A stretch of 64,000 nt of DNA from Botryosphaeria dothidea (lineage: Eukaryota > Ascomycota > Dothideomycetes > Botryosphaeriales > Botryosphaeriaceae). Below the pieces are notes generated by a model. That model was not told the origin of the DNA, searched no databases, and saw only the letters and a program-made list of their open reading frames with translations. The stretch spans positions 2,604,001 through 2,668,000 of the forward strand of contig WWBZ02000001.1 in assembly GCA_011503125.2 (NCBI GenBank). Direction: 5' to 3'. The position numbers and the translations under genes were made by a program. Shown piece by piece: positions 1 through 11,180 of this stretch; position 1 is the first letter of the stretch, and each line of letters begins with the position of its first letter.

Positions 1-1995
1 CACTTTGCGCTGAAGACCAATAATAGGGCATTGAGCCTTGCTGTATGCCACTGCATATTGTGGAACAGTAGATCTTGTGCTCCGAGGAGCCTGATGAGCG
101 ACCTCTGACGATGCCTATAGCACGAGAACGAAACTCGCCCATCCATGTGAGGATGCACTTTGCGAAGGGGATTCCGCAAAAACTTTCTCCCCGAAAATGA
201 GACACTTTGGTGTCATCGATGCCTCCTGCGCTGAGGAGCATGGTGAAATTAAGCGAGAAGAGGCTGGGGACACAAGCTTAATGAAGAAACAAAGGAGATG
301 ACAAGAACTGCTTGCAGCGATAATCCCGCGGAAGAATTTCCAGGGATGTGGAAATGATGAGCCGCAATCGTTCCCGCCACGAACATATGATTGCTTCGAT
401 TGAACAATTGTGCTATACTACATAAGCGGGTGGACTGGCTGTTCAGAACACCCGAAACGAATGGAAAAATCCTTAAAGAAGACAGAGAGCAGAGAACGTT
501 TGAAGAGGTTCAGATCGTTCGAAGAGCTCAATCGATCTATCGAGTTCACAGATGATTGCGTTAAAACGATTGCCGGATAATTAGTCAACGGATACAAGAG
601 TTTTATATATGTTAGCAGGGGTAGGCAGATAGGGCTTATAGATGATAGCCCAAATTTGCCACTAGGTGGCCTTGCGGAAGACGCCGGAGTGTGGCGAAAG
701 CCTCTTGAATTGCCCCCAAAGCTCCCTTTGACCGTTGCGATCTGGAGAAGGCACGAGGAAGGCTCTCCACGATTGGGAACGTGGTGGAGGATCGGCGACG
801 AAGTCTGACGATGAGACAGTGTTTGCGGGCAGCCGGCGCTAGCAGAGACCATTTTATTTCTGGTGGAGCCGTGCCCGCCACCTCCGACGAGCATGCCCCC
901 AAGCTGCAAGGCACGGTTGAAATAGAGTGGTACGCTTGGGAAACAACGGAGATCCCCCACACAAACACACCCGTACTCGCATGATGACTGCGGCGCTCAA
1001 TTCGCGGATGGCAGAGGCGTCATAGCTCGGTGACGGTGCGCGCAATGGTGTCGTGAAGAAACCACGACACACGATGCTCTGGCGGTTCCATCCCACGCTC
1101 TTGCTTGCGCCCGATCTCTGGCCGCGGCGTCTGCTCCCTGCATAGAGTTGTTTCAGAGGGTGTATAGCCGCTTGACCCGCGGCGGCGGCTGCAAGGGTGC
1201 CCCAATGAGAGCGAGCCTGGGGGCTAGGGCATCAGCGGCTGGCGGGCGGGCTGATGAGGCGCAAACGGAGGGCGGTTGTGAGGAGGCATAGCGGCCGTGA
1301 TGAGAGAGAGCGCAAGCGCCGCGCGCAGACGCAGGTGCGGCCGGGGCCGCATAACAACCCACCCGTTCGAGCCGCTGAAAGGCTGTGCTTCTGTTGCGGC
1401 GTGATCAGCGAGCTTCCCTTTCCGTTTCGAGCGCAGCACCGGCGCTGTCAGTTTCAGCTTCTATCTAATAACCTGCAGCGCGCCCACCCGTCGGCCGGCA
1501 TTGCTGTCATTTCACGATACGACCGCCTCGCGAGCATCACCAGCGCAGCCATCATCCACTGTGCCCGCCGCCCTTCGTTGCGAGGCATTTCCAGCCACTG
1601 TTCCGCGCCGCATTCTTCGATCGCGTTCGTGCTGCTTCACCGCTGCGTCGCGTTGACTCGTGCTCGGAGGGTCCCTCGCGTTGGACGCCGACAGCACGCT
1701 AGAGCCCAGCCACCCCTGCTCGCGCAGAGGCCTTGGTTCAAGCAGCAGGATCCCGTGCTGGCCGCCAGGCTGTTTACCACCAAGCACAAGCTGCCTTTGC
1801 ACCGCCGCCAGCGCTCCGCCTCCTCTCTCCCGGCCTCTCTGGTATAACCAACGTTCAACACCATCCCGTCGCTCGCCTCGGCCGAGTCGCAAGCAATTCG
1901 ACTGTCGCCTGTCGACTCTCATTCTCCGCTCCGCCGTTCGGCGCTTCCTCCGCGACTAGCGCTGGGCGACCAGTCAGATCCGCTCATTGGCAAGA
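1..1995. other. Gene-free left edge, upstream region of CHS7
   Basis: No reading frame here has the composition, motifs or splice structure of a fungal gene. The frames that stay open are Arg/Ser/Pro-rich and look like by-products of the high GC content between about 1,000 and 1,950. The last several hundred bases probably hold the promoter and 5' leader of CHS7. Confidence 0.5.
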
Positions 1996-3285
1996 ATGTC
2001 CCAGTACGGGAACTTCTATGACTTTTGCCGCGACTCGGGCAGCACGGCGGCAACGATTCCAGGTGAGTGTTGCTGAGCACGTCGTCGCGACACCTTTGAA
2101 TTCGCAGTAGCTGACCTGACCTGATCTTTGGCAGTGTGCAATGTAAGATCATCATTCGGCCCCCGACGCGACCGCAATCGCATCGCAGCAATCACGCAGA
2201 GCGCCTCGCTAACCGCCCGGAACGCAGCTCTTCAACCCGTCGCCCGCAAAGACCTCGAATTCCGCAGGCTACAATGGAAACGGCGCTGCATGCGACTTGA
2301 GAGGCATTTCTCTTAGCGATGGTCGCCATCTCGCGAATTTGGGTCAGTGCTGGTTCGTGTGAACGGAACGTCGAAACAAACTCTAATTACTTCACAGGCT
2401 CCATCTTGTTCTGCGGCATCGCGATCGCGGTGAGCGGATTTCTGTTATGGCGCTCGGAACGCAAGCAAGCTGCCGTCGGAAGGAGGTGCGTACACGTCGG
2501 CGGCCATTGACATCCGCGGTCACTGACATGATGCAGGGAGATGCAACTCTTCCTTCTTGGCTACATCGTCATCTCCATCTGTGAAATCTTCACCGTCGGG
2601 GGCTTCCCGCTCGATGGTGCCGTCCGCAGGGTAAGGCAGCAAATCTTCTCGCGCTTGCACCGCGTCGGCTAACCGCTACGCACAGGGTTTCAGCGCGGTC
2701 CACATTGCGGCCGTTGTTGCAACACTTTGGATCCTGGTCCTCAATGGTGCCGTGGGCTTCCAGCTGCTCGACGATGGCACTCCGCTGTCAATTGGGTTGA
2801 TTGCAGCCTCATCAATTATTCTTTTCGTCGGCACTGGCTACATCGCCCTCGATACGACCTTCGAATGGACCGGCTACTGGAATGACACGCTGGATGATGC
2901 AAAGTCGTATTCTTTGTACACGCTCTACCAGCTGGTCCCCCTGGTCTTTCTTGTCATCTTTTTCGTTCTCGAAACCTATCTGGTCATCCGCGTCCTTGGC
3001 GAGAGAAAGCCAATGCGTGAGTAGCAACTTCCCGAGGATGATTCGTGCGATGCTAATTGATTCGATGCAGTCTACCTCGCAGCAGCGGCTCTCCTCTTCG
3101 CCATTGGGCAGATCTTCCAGTACGTCATCAGCGTGCACCTCTGCAACTCGACGGACGGAAAGATCAACGGCGGTCTCTTTGAGACCTTTTTCACGCTATG
3201 CGCCGTGACAATGGTGTGGGTATTCTGGTCCAGCATCACGGAGGATGATTGGCCGATGCCCGTGGCGGGAGGTGGATACGCATAA
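1996..3285 (+). CDS. CHS7: Chitin synthase export chaperone Chs7
   Basis: Endoplasmic reticulum membrane protein that in yeast is needed for chitin synthase Chs3 to leave the ER, so it acts in cell-wall chitin synthesis. Seven exons join in frame to 305 residues: 1996-2062, 2135-2142, 2228-2342, 2398-2485, 2537-2630, 2686-3016 and 3071-3285. The N-terminus MSQYGNFYDFCRDS and the following P-V-C-N-L-F are hallmarks of the family. About seven hydrophobic segments follow, including ILFCGIAIAVSGFLLW and the stretch from LVPLVFLVIFF, and the protein ends with the short polar tail GGGYA. Exon 2 is only 8 nt and encodes V-C-N together with one base of exon 1. It is required to keep the conserved VCNLF motif. 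The donor of intron 3 is GTCAGT, weaker than the others. Family identity is recognised from sequence; the role is family knowledge. Confidence 0.93.
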
Positions 3286-4071
3286 TTTTTCCTTATTGTT
3301 CACTGCTTTTGCACTGAGTGCATCTACGGAGGTGGAAGGGTAAAGGAACATGAGACTTTTGCGGAGCAAAGCAAAGCATGGCGTGCATGTGTTTATGAGG
3401 ATGGCAGATATTGGTATCTGCCGATGGACTACTTATTCCCCCGATGACCGTTGTTTTCCGTTTCTGATAGATAATTCTCCGAAGTAATGAAAGGAATGGC
3501 CTGACAGGCAGCATGAATGAAAGAAGCTCCGTCCCTGCAGCATGCGAAGTTTGATTCCCAGTCAGCCTAGCTCACGGTCCCTGAGGCATCGATTAACGGT
3601 TCAGGTCACGTGCACCGCGTCGAGGCGCCGCCTTGCCGTCCGAGTCAGGACGGGCCTCTGACCTCATGCGACCGCCCAACCGTCCCGCATCGTGCCAAAA
3701 CTGCTCTCTGCGCAGACCCAGCTCTGTCGCACCGCTCGTTTGCGCCCCATGGAGGCGTATCATCGCCCGTAATCCAGAGGTGATTTGCATTTCGTCCCAT
3801 TCGTGACTGTGGCCTTCGGACGCGTTTTCAAACGGTCCCACTGGCCGAAGACCTTGGCCCAAACACACATCTTTCTACCCTTCTGCCTGGGTTTCGCTTC
3901 GAATGTTCGCCGCGACCACGCCACCTATAACGTCTCCTCCCCTCCTCTCTTCGCCACCTTCTTCGCCCTCTTCTCCGTCGTCCTCCGCGCCCCTACGATT
4001 TCCGTCGCTACCACCGCCGCCGTCACCGTCGCCTACGCAAACCTTCGCCGCTGCTGTCAACAACCGCCGCC
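3286..4071. other. Spacer between CHS7 and SSL1
   Basis: The first part is the CHS7 3' region. From about 3,930 to 4,070 the plus strand is strongly pyrimidine-rich (CT/CCT runs), typical of a fungal promoter and leader just ahead of the SSL1 start. No gene seen. Confidence 0.5.
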
Positions 4072-5959
4072 ATGGCCGACTCGGACGGAGAGTATGTCTA
4101 CGGCTCCGATGACGAGAACCCGACCGGCTCCGCCGCCGCGGGTACGAAGAAGGGCAAGGGTAAGGGGCGCGCAAACGGGCAGACGTCGCGTCGCTGGGAG
4201 CAGGGCGTGCATGCGGACGCGCATGCGCTGAAAGAAGCCGCGGACGGGAAGCTGCTGCCGGACGAGGAGGACAATCCTGAGGCCAAGAAAAGAAAGAGGT
4301 AGGTCCTGGCTGTTTCTTCTTTGCTTTGGCGCGTGAAGGTCCTGGGACTGGAACACAACGAACATACTTCGTGTCGCATCTTTGCTGGATTACATCGAAT
4401 ATCGGGACCGTACGGGAAATGAACGACGAGTTCATAACGGCGGTGAAGCTTTGCAGGATTCTCAGAGGCGGGAATCTGGGGAAGCATTGGTTGCTAGAGC
4501 AGAAGCTTAAGATCCCGCCGACTAGGGAAGAGAGTATACGTGCCAGGTACTGTCTCAAACGCTGAGCCTGAGGGGAATACCTGCACGAATGTCAAGTCAG
4601 AAGCCAGGCAAAATAGTGGCGGCCAACGATCAGTTCCGGCATCCGTGTTCATTTAGACCATCTCGACCACCCATAATCTGCTCTGCTTGGGTTTCTTTTT
4701 ACCTGCTACTTTATTGACATGGTTGCTAATACTCCAATAGACTTCGACAGGACACGAAACCCTTCCAGCGCGGTATCATCCGGCATGTCGTCCTCGTCTT
4801 GGATCAATCCGAAGCGATGCTCGAGAAAGACTTCAAGCCGACTCGATACGCAGCCGTTCTCAAGTATGCACAGGAGTATGTGAGGGAGTTCTTCGAACAA
4901 AATCCTATCAGCCAGTTATCTGTCATGACCATGTATGACGGCCTGTGCAGCCGCGTGAGCGAACTGAGCGGGAACCCAATGGACCACATCGCACCCCTGC
5001 AAAAGATGCGGGACACCAGAAGCCCTAATTACCAAGACCCAAGAGGCAGTCCATCATTACAAAATGCTTTGGAGCAAGCACGAGCAGCATTATACCATAC
5101 ACCGAGCCACGGAACCCGCGAAGTCATCATCGTCCTCGGTGCTCTATTGTCTCTGGATCCCGGCGATATTTTCAAAACTATCGCGAACTGCGTCAAGAAC
5201 AACGTTCGAGTCAACATAATAGGAATGGGAGGTCGTCTGAAGATTTGTCAGGAAATAAGCTCAAGGACAAATGGTGGCGATGAGTCCGCGTACGGCGTCG
5301 CTGTCGACCAGCTCCATTTCCGCGACCTGCTTCTGGCGACCACTACTCCACCTGTAATCCGGCAAATGACAGCTCATGCAGCTGCTAATCCTGCTTCATT
5401 ACTCAAGATGGGATTCCCCTCCCGTGTTGTGGAGGACATACCTACAATATGCGCCTGTCATGGCACGCTCACACGCGGAGGGTACTTGTGCTCTCAATGC
5501 CAGGCTAAGGTCTGCAGTTTGCCCACGACCTGCCCCTCCTGCAACCTCACGCTCATCCTCTCGACCCATCTCGCTCGCAGCTACCACCATCTGTTTCCTC
5601 TCAAGAACTGGAGAGAAGTTACGTGGGATCGCGCTCGTCAAATCGGTAGCGCGGAGTGCAAGTCCTGCCTCACACCTTTCCCTCCCATTCCCTCCTCGAA
5701 AGCGGCTGCGAAAAGACCTGGCTTTGCAAACGGCCAGAAGATCGGCGGAACGAGCGAGAATGGGGTCACGGAGAAGAGGAAGACCGAGGGCTCAGGCGCA
5801 AGCGAGAGCTCGAGGTATGAGTGCGAGGACTGCAAGAACCACTTTTGCGTTGACTGTGATGTCTACTGTCACGAGATCGTGCACAACTGCCCTGGATGCT
5901 TGAGTCAGATGCCGTCCGAGGAGAACAACGTCGATGGAGCTGCTGCGAATGGCGCGTAG
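4072..5959 (+). CDS. SSL1: TFIIH core subunit Ssl1 (p44 homologue)
   Basis: Subunit of the general transcription and nucleotide-excision-repair factor TFIIH; in the family it binds and stimulates the XPD/Rad3 helicase. Two exons (4072-4298 and 4741-5959) give 481 residues. The N-terminus is acidic and then basic (DSDGEYVYGSDDE, then KKGKGKGR). A von Willebrand A-like domain follows (GIIRHVVLVLDQSEAM to GVAVDQLHFRDLL), containing the family phrases ISQLSV and GTREVIIVLGALLS. The C-terminal half has two Cys clusters: CACHGTL with CSQC and CPSC, then CEDCKNHFCVDCDVYCHE ending in CPGC, the C4/RING-like zinc domain. Joining AG|A at the splice restores KKRKRLRQDTKPFQRG, as in relatives. The single intron is 442 nt, long for these genes, with branch-like TTGCTAATAC and acceptor CCAATAG. 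Confidence 0.93.
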
Positions 5960-5961
5960 AT

Positions 5962-5996
5962 GAGAGAGACAGAGAGAGAGACACAGAGAGAGAGAT
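5962..5996. repeat. GA-rich simple repeat
   Basis: Short run of GAGA/CAGA units directly after the SSL1 stop codon, in the presumed 3' UTR. Confidence 0.8.
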
Positions 5997-6435
5997 GGGC
6001 CATGCGTCTTTCGGTTCGATTACCACCTTTTTGCTTTATTTATCGCTATTTGCGAAAATCATGGCGCGCTGGCGCTACACGGCGGCGTTTGGTTAGGATG
6101 GCGTGAGCCGGGAAATAGGCGGTTGGGTAGGGAGATGGGGGTATAAGTGGACTGGGTGCATAACATCATTTCGCTGATGAAAGAAAAATGATTGGGAGGC
6201 TGGCATTTTGGTAGGCGCAAAGAAAGAGAGAACATCCGAATATCAACTTTCCATTAATTGCTGGATGAGCAGGCGACTTCGACGCTGGGAGGGCTTTGTG
6301 TGTACGTTTAGCGGTCACTGAAATCAAATGGAAATCCATCTGAGAGGTCGTGTCTTGCATAGTCTTCATCATTTGATGGGGTATCTATATATACAAGTCA
6401 AGAATATTCAGTAGTCGATTTCCCAAGTGCTCCCC
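5997..6435. other. 3' intergenic region between convergent genes
   Basis: Shared downstream region of SSL1 (plus) and the cyclotransferase-like gene (minus). No coding signal. AT-rich patches at about 6,150-6,420 could hold the two poly(A) sites. Confidence 0.5.
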
Positions 6436-7305
6436 TCAGTCCAGCTCGGACGTATCAACGAAACGGAATGTACATCCCCACACATCCTCCTCCCGGCCCT
6501 GGATCTCAATCCTGCATCTCACCACCTCATACTTCTCCGTCTCGTACACGCGCAGCGCATCCTCCTGCTCCGCACTCCTCACCCTATACGCCCACCCCTC
6601 CACCCTCCCCTCCCCATTTACAAGCGCCTTATACCTCCCACCCCACGTCCTCAGCCGCCCACCCCGCACCGCCGCGCGCTCCAGCACCGGCTCTTCGCCC
6701 TCAGCCAGCCCCAGCAAGCTAGCCAGCCTCCCCGGCTCCCCCAGCGTCCCGTAGAAGAAATACCACACCGGCCACTCGTCCTGCCGCGGGGCGAACACGC
6801 AGCGAGCAGACTCCGCCCGGTGCTGCGGCAGCGTCGCGTCGACGCCCAGCGTCGGATGCGCCGAGCCGGGCGACAGCTCCTTGGCCGCCTGCGACAGACG
6901 GACGAAGGCCGGCCGCTCGGTCGGCGGGACGCCTGCGTCCGCCAGCCACGCCTCGAGCTCGGCCACGGCGGCGCGCGGCAGGCGGCAGAACGACGCGGGC
7001 TCGTCGGCGTCGTTTGTGCCGGAGATGACGGGCGGGGCGGTCGGGAGGCCCGCCGCGGTTTGGATGCTTGTGGCGGTCGGGAGCGGGCCGCCCAGCTTCA
7101 TGAGGTAGGTGTTGTTGTTGTTGGGGTTGGGGTTGCGCGCCTTTGGGCGCGGAGGACCAGGACGGGCGGCGGGGCGCGGCGGTGGGTCTTGTGGAGGGAG
7201 GTCGCCGTCGCCGCTGATGTCGTCGAGTGGGATTTCGGATTCGGGCCCGGTGTAGGCGGCGATGTTGGTGGCCATGCGCTCAAGCTCGTTGGTGAGGGAG
7301 TCCAT
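6436..7305 (-). CDS. Gamma-glutamylcyclotransferase (AIG2)-like protein
   Basis: Single-exon gene of 289 residues. The C-terminal ~110 residues begin with VWYFFYGTLGEPGRL, the YGT(L/S) loop that starts the GGCT/AIG2 fold, and continue through WGGRYKALV, GWAYRV and LRVYETEKYEVV, where the conserved acidic residue of the active site normally lies. The family cleaves gamma-glutamyl groups by cyclisation, releasing 5-oxoproline, but the substrate here cannot be read from sequence. The N-terminal half is different: a Pro-rich linker with a run of four Asn at roughly residues 60-65, then a short helical region (FCRLPRAAVAELEAWLADAG). The first ATG opens MDSLTNELERM and fits the context; a second Met lies ten residues on. 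The gene follows the NACHT receptor on the same strand, 403 bp downstream. Family call is fairly sure, function is not. Confidence 0.75.
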   Translation of the reverse strand: MDSLTNELERMATNIAAYTGPESEIPLDDISGDGDLPPQDPPPRPAARPGPPRPKARNPNPNNNNTYLMKLGGPLPTATSIQTAAGLPTAPPVISGTNDADEPASFCRLPRAAVAELEAWLADAGVPPTERPAFVRLSQAAKELSPGSAHPTLGVDATLPQHRAESARCVFAPRQDEWPVWYFFYGTLGEPGRLASLLGLAEGEEPVLERAAVRGGRLRTWGGRYKALVNGEGRVEGWAYRVRSAEQEDALRVYETEKYEVVRCRIEIQGREEDVWGCTFRFVDTSELD

Positions 7306-7708
7306 GGTTTTGGTGTTTGCGCGATGGGAAGACTGCGAGAAGTGCGAGGGATGTCGGGGGGATGCTTCGAGAACTGTTTGAGCGCTGGAGAGGATTCTGG
7401 TAGGAAAGGGGAATTTATGTTATGACTTGCACTTTTGACTGCCTGGACTTGGACCCTTTCACGAATCGATGACAAGACATTTCAGTTTCACCCATCTGGA
7501 AACCATGTTCTTTGAATGAAATTCAAAAATACTCCTGTCTATGTCCGACTCCAATGTAGAAGAGACCCAATGCAAAACCAAAACCAAAAGTAATAACTGT
7601 CATGTGCGCAAAATGTGCCTATCTGTGGGCGCGGTCCAGCTCAAAGGAGATGCCTACTAGCGGCAGTTCTTGGGAAAAATCAGCGTAGACCACCTGAAAA
7701 CCCTTGTC
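7306..7708. other. Tandem spacer, promoter of the cyclotransferase-like gene
   Basis: 403 bp between the NACHT receptor 3' end and the next start on the same strand. No coding potential seen; AT-rich around 7,480-7,600. Confidence 0.45.
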
Positions 7709-10700
7709 TTAGATCTTTACTTTCTCTTCCTGTCGGAGACATTCGCGGAAATGGCGGCCCTTGTTGTCGAGGATGGAGTCACCCTCCGGAAAGACATCGA
7801 CGAGCTCCTTCAGCAGCTCCGGATGCCACTGTGAGCTGTGCACCTGCTCTGCTGCTGCATGGAGCACAGTCTGACCATTTGGTCCAATATGCCGAACGTG
7901 CTTCTCGATTCCACGCCGCTCTCGCAGAAGCCTCCACATGTCCACATCACCCAGCTCGGCAGCCAAGCCGACGGACTGATGCTGACCTTTACGGCCACAG
8001 TCCTCCAGGAGAGACTTGTCAAGCTTGGGGTTCTGGTCTGCCAGCTTGAAAAGCTTGCGTACAACTGCGTGGCAGCTGCTCGCGACTGCGGCACAGAGAG
8101 CCTCCGGGCCCCATTTGATGAGTTCCGGAAGGAGCGTCGGAATGATTTCGTCGAAGAATTTGTCCCATCCCACCTCTCTAGTCTTTCGCTTGATTTCTTC
8201 CATTTCACAGTCCTCTTTCTGCTTCGGGGCCATCTCTTCGAGTATTTTCTCATTGGCAGAACCCCAAAATGCAGTTCCAGGATTGTAGATAATCATCAGC
8301 GTTTTGAAGAACGTGAGCTTGCGCAAATTTTTGCCCGAGGTATCGAAGATCTTCTTTGCCAGGCCGAACCGGCCTGTACGTAGAGAAGTTTCGATAGAAG
8401 TCTCCGCAGACGAGGGGCGGAAGCCACGCTTGAAGATGTCTGAACTGTTCAGCAGGACCTCCGCCAGCAAATCCAGCTGGAACTGAACTGCTATGACGAG
8501 TGGATCAAGATTGGAGAATTCCGAGAGGAACACGCCTTTTACAAAAGCAGAGTTGGACGGATTGCGGTATTCCCGAATCCAATTCTGCAAAAGTGAAGAA
8601 CCTGGCTTGCAGATGGAGATGAAATCGCATAGTTGCTCCGGCGTCACGTTGGAGGAGATGTAAATATGCGAAGGCCAAGAGGCAGACGCGTAGTTGAAGA
8701 ATTCTTCTTTACGCCTTTCAGAGATACGGGTCTCTTTGTTGAACTCTGGATGCTGTATATACCGGAGGCACGTACTCGCAAGCCGTCCATGGATCTGAGT
8801 GCCGCGTTTTTCCGAGATCTTCGCTGTGGTGTTGGAAGTCGCCCAAAGCTTAGGGTCTTTCTGGATGATCAGATCTCTCACTGATTTGTGAACCAACCTT
8901 ACAATTGAGTCTGGCTTCCCGTCTGTGTGGATAAACGGGTGGATCAGGTCGATGACCCTGAGATAGGCTTCCACATGCGTTCCTTTCGTCTCTTCAACAG
9001 TGGAAAGCTCCTTTTCGCCTTGGAAATAAAACAAGGCATACGACGATAGTTCGCGCACAGTGACGGGCCGGGCTGCGAAAGCTAGGAATTCGAGCACTGG
9101 CTGGACTCTCCCGCTTACCGATTCCTTCTCGCAGCATCGCTTGTAGAGCTTTGAAGCAAGCTTCCCCAGCTTTTCCTTCATCTTGTCATGCGGGGAGGCT
9201 TCCATATCCTTCAGAAGCTTGTCCACATTCGGGCAAAGGATGTCGTCACTCCAGAGGGTGTCCAAGTACGCCAAGACCATCCGCATCCAGATGGCTGATC
9301 CCTCAGCTTTCGAAGAGACCTTTGAAATCATGCGTTGTTGGTCTTTCTCGGTGAAGGTTGTACCACATTCTCCCTGAAAGTACTCCTTGGTGACGAGATG
9401 TCTTGCAATGAATGTAGCCTCGTCATTCGATAGGACCATGTCGAATTTCTGGCCAGGTATGCTTGCCTTGATCTTCTTATCGTGACGAGAAGATGCAAAG
9501 ACCCTGCAATGGCTGTCAAGCTTAGAAAGGCCAGTGATAAACACCTTAAGCTCTTCCCAGGATTCTTTGTCGCACTCGTCCAGCGCATCGAGGACGATGA
9601 AGACTTTCCGGCTCGCCCTCCGGAGCAGCTCGAGAAAGCAATCTCTCAGGTCCTTTGGTTGTTTAAACTCCTTCTGTGGGTCGCGAGCTTGGCTGGCCTC
9701 CACAAATTCTAGGAAGGGTATGTCCAAGTCTGGGATGCACACGAGGAGCTGCGCAATCAAACTCCAGTATAAATTTGCCACTCTGTCCCTGGCCTTTTCA
9801 TCTTTGCAGTAATAGCGAAGGACGAGTTCGCTGTCGCGTTCGAGCATGTCAGCGACGTAAGTGCATACCATGGTTTTTCCGCAACCCATATCTCCGAACA
9901 TTGTGAGAATTTGGGTGTCCGACGTAGTGGCATCGATCCAGGAGCCGAACTCAGGTGTCGAGCGAATCCACTCACTGCTGCCCTCCGCACGTTGGACAGG
10001 CCTGAAGACAAGCCTGTTCTCTCGTTCACGGCCGAGAAGCTCTGTGACTGTGAAATTGTGAGCAAAGGTAGTTGAAGAGGTATGTGTGGGCCTTACTTCG
10101 TTGATGGCGAGCCTGAACGACAACTTGTATATGCGTCTCAATGCCGACAACTGTAAACATTTGATCCGCATTACCCACGACAGCTTCAACGGCTTCTCTC
10201 ACATCTTCGTGATGCTTCATGATATCAAACAAGAAGCTCTTGCTCTCCAAGGTCCGGAGTGCCGTCAGATGGAAGTGGAACATAGACTTATGCACCTTCA
10301 CAAGAGTCTTCCAAATGTGAGTAACAAAGTCATGTCCGAAATGATTTCTTTGAACTCACCTCCCACAATATCTTCGTCTCACCAGATTTTCGGACAAGTT
10401 CATCATACTTTTCAATCTCTGGAATCTTTCCAATGAATTTGGCAACATCTTCATCGAACTCCTGGCAAAGTCCGCAGATGTGAACGCCGATCTGTTTCCT
10501 CTTGTCAATCATCTTCAACAATTGAGCATCCTACACGAAGCTAAAAGTTGCGTTATAAAGCATCGTCTGCTGACGCACAATCTTTTGGTTGGAACTTACG
10601 GAGACGGCAGAACCGGCGAGTCCAAGAGCAAGACCTACGGTACCGGTAGCGTCGAAAGCACCGAAATTCGCCCCAAGCCCAGTGACTGCTTTGGTGTTCT

Positions 10701-11180
10701 TGAGATAAGGATGCATCTTCTCGGCCCCTTTCCTGAAGTGGCTCTGGCTCCGATGATTCTCGTTTCCCTGTTGAAGGCTGGCGAACAACTCATGCTGGGT
10801 GGTGTGGTTGGTATTGCGAAGCAGAGCTTTCTCCTCTGACGTGAGCTCGGAGTACGCTTGTCGACAGGCAGAGTCTTGAGCAGCCCATAGAATTTCTTTT
10901 TCGTGTTGCGTCTTGGGCTTCGAAACCTGCTGGGTTTGAGATGATGGAGGCCCGCTATAGCGGTAAATAACGTATCAGTGACTGACGAAGGCCGAGGGAG
11001 ACCATGACCAAGAATATGGACTATGCAAGCATACCTTTCACCACCACCACCGCCACCACCACTTCTGCCTCCTCCCGTTTCAGCGTGCGAATTGTCCCCC
11101 TTCAACCAACGCTATTGAACTTAGCATTCAGATATGTCAGTCAGCACCAAGAAGCGGATAGTTACCTTGAAGCGCCCCAT
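7709..11180 (-). CDS. NACHT-domain NOD-like receptor (STAND NTPase)
   Basis: Six exons (11166-11180, 11035-11111, 10600-10954, 10360-10530, 10097-10307, 7709-10047) join in frame to 1,055 residues. The NACHT NTPase begins near residue 290: Walker A GDMGCGKT at about 328-335, Walker B KVFIVLDALDECD at about 424-436, and a sensor-like CRVFASSRHD near 457-466. A winged-helix-type region follows (VLEFLAFAARPVTVRELSSY), then VRLVHKSVRDLII, matching the VHESV-type signature of fungal NACHT proteins. The C-terminus (~400 residues) has one clear ankyrin-like unit, NGQTVLHAAAEQV, and otherwise unrecognised helices. Ahead of NACHT lie a Gly-rich stretch (residues 18-31) and a helical domain with a hydrophobic Gly/Ala segment (about 118-149, GLGANFGAF to GLALGLAG). 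I cannot assign that domain to a named family. Fungal relatives act in non-self recognition and regulated cell death; that role is inferred here. Confidence 0.88.

Noticed and set aside
418..960. Open frame of 180 codons on the minus strand near the left edge
   Set aside because: Ser/Pro-rich with no motif; no supporting splice sites or neighbours.
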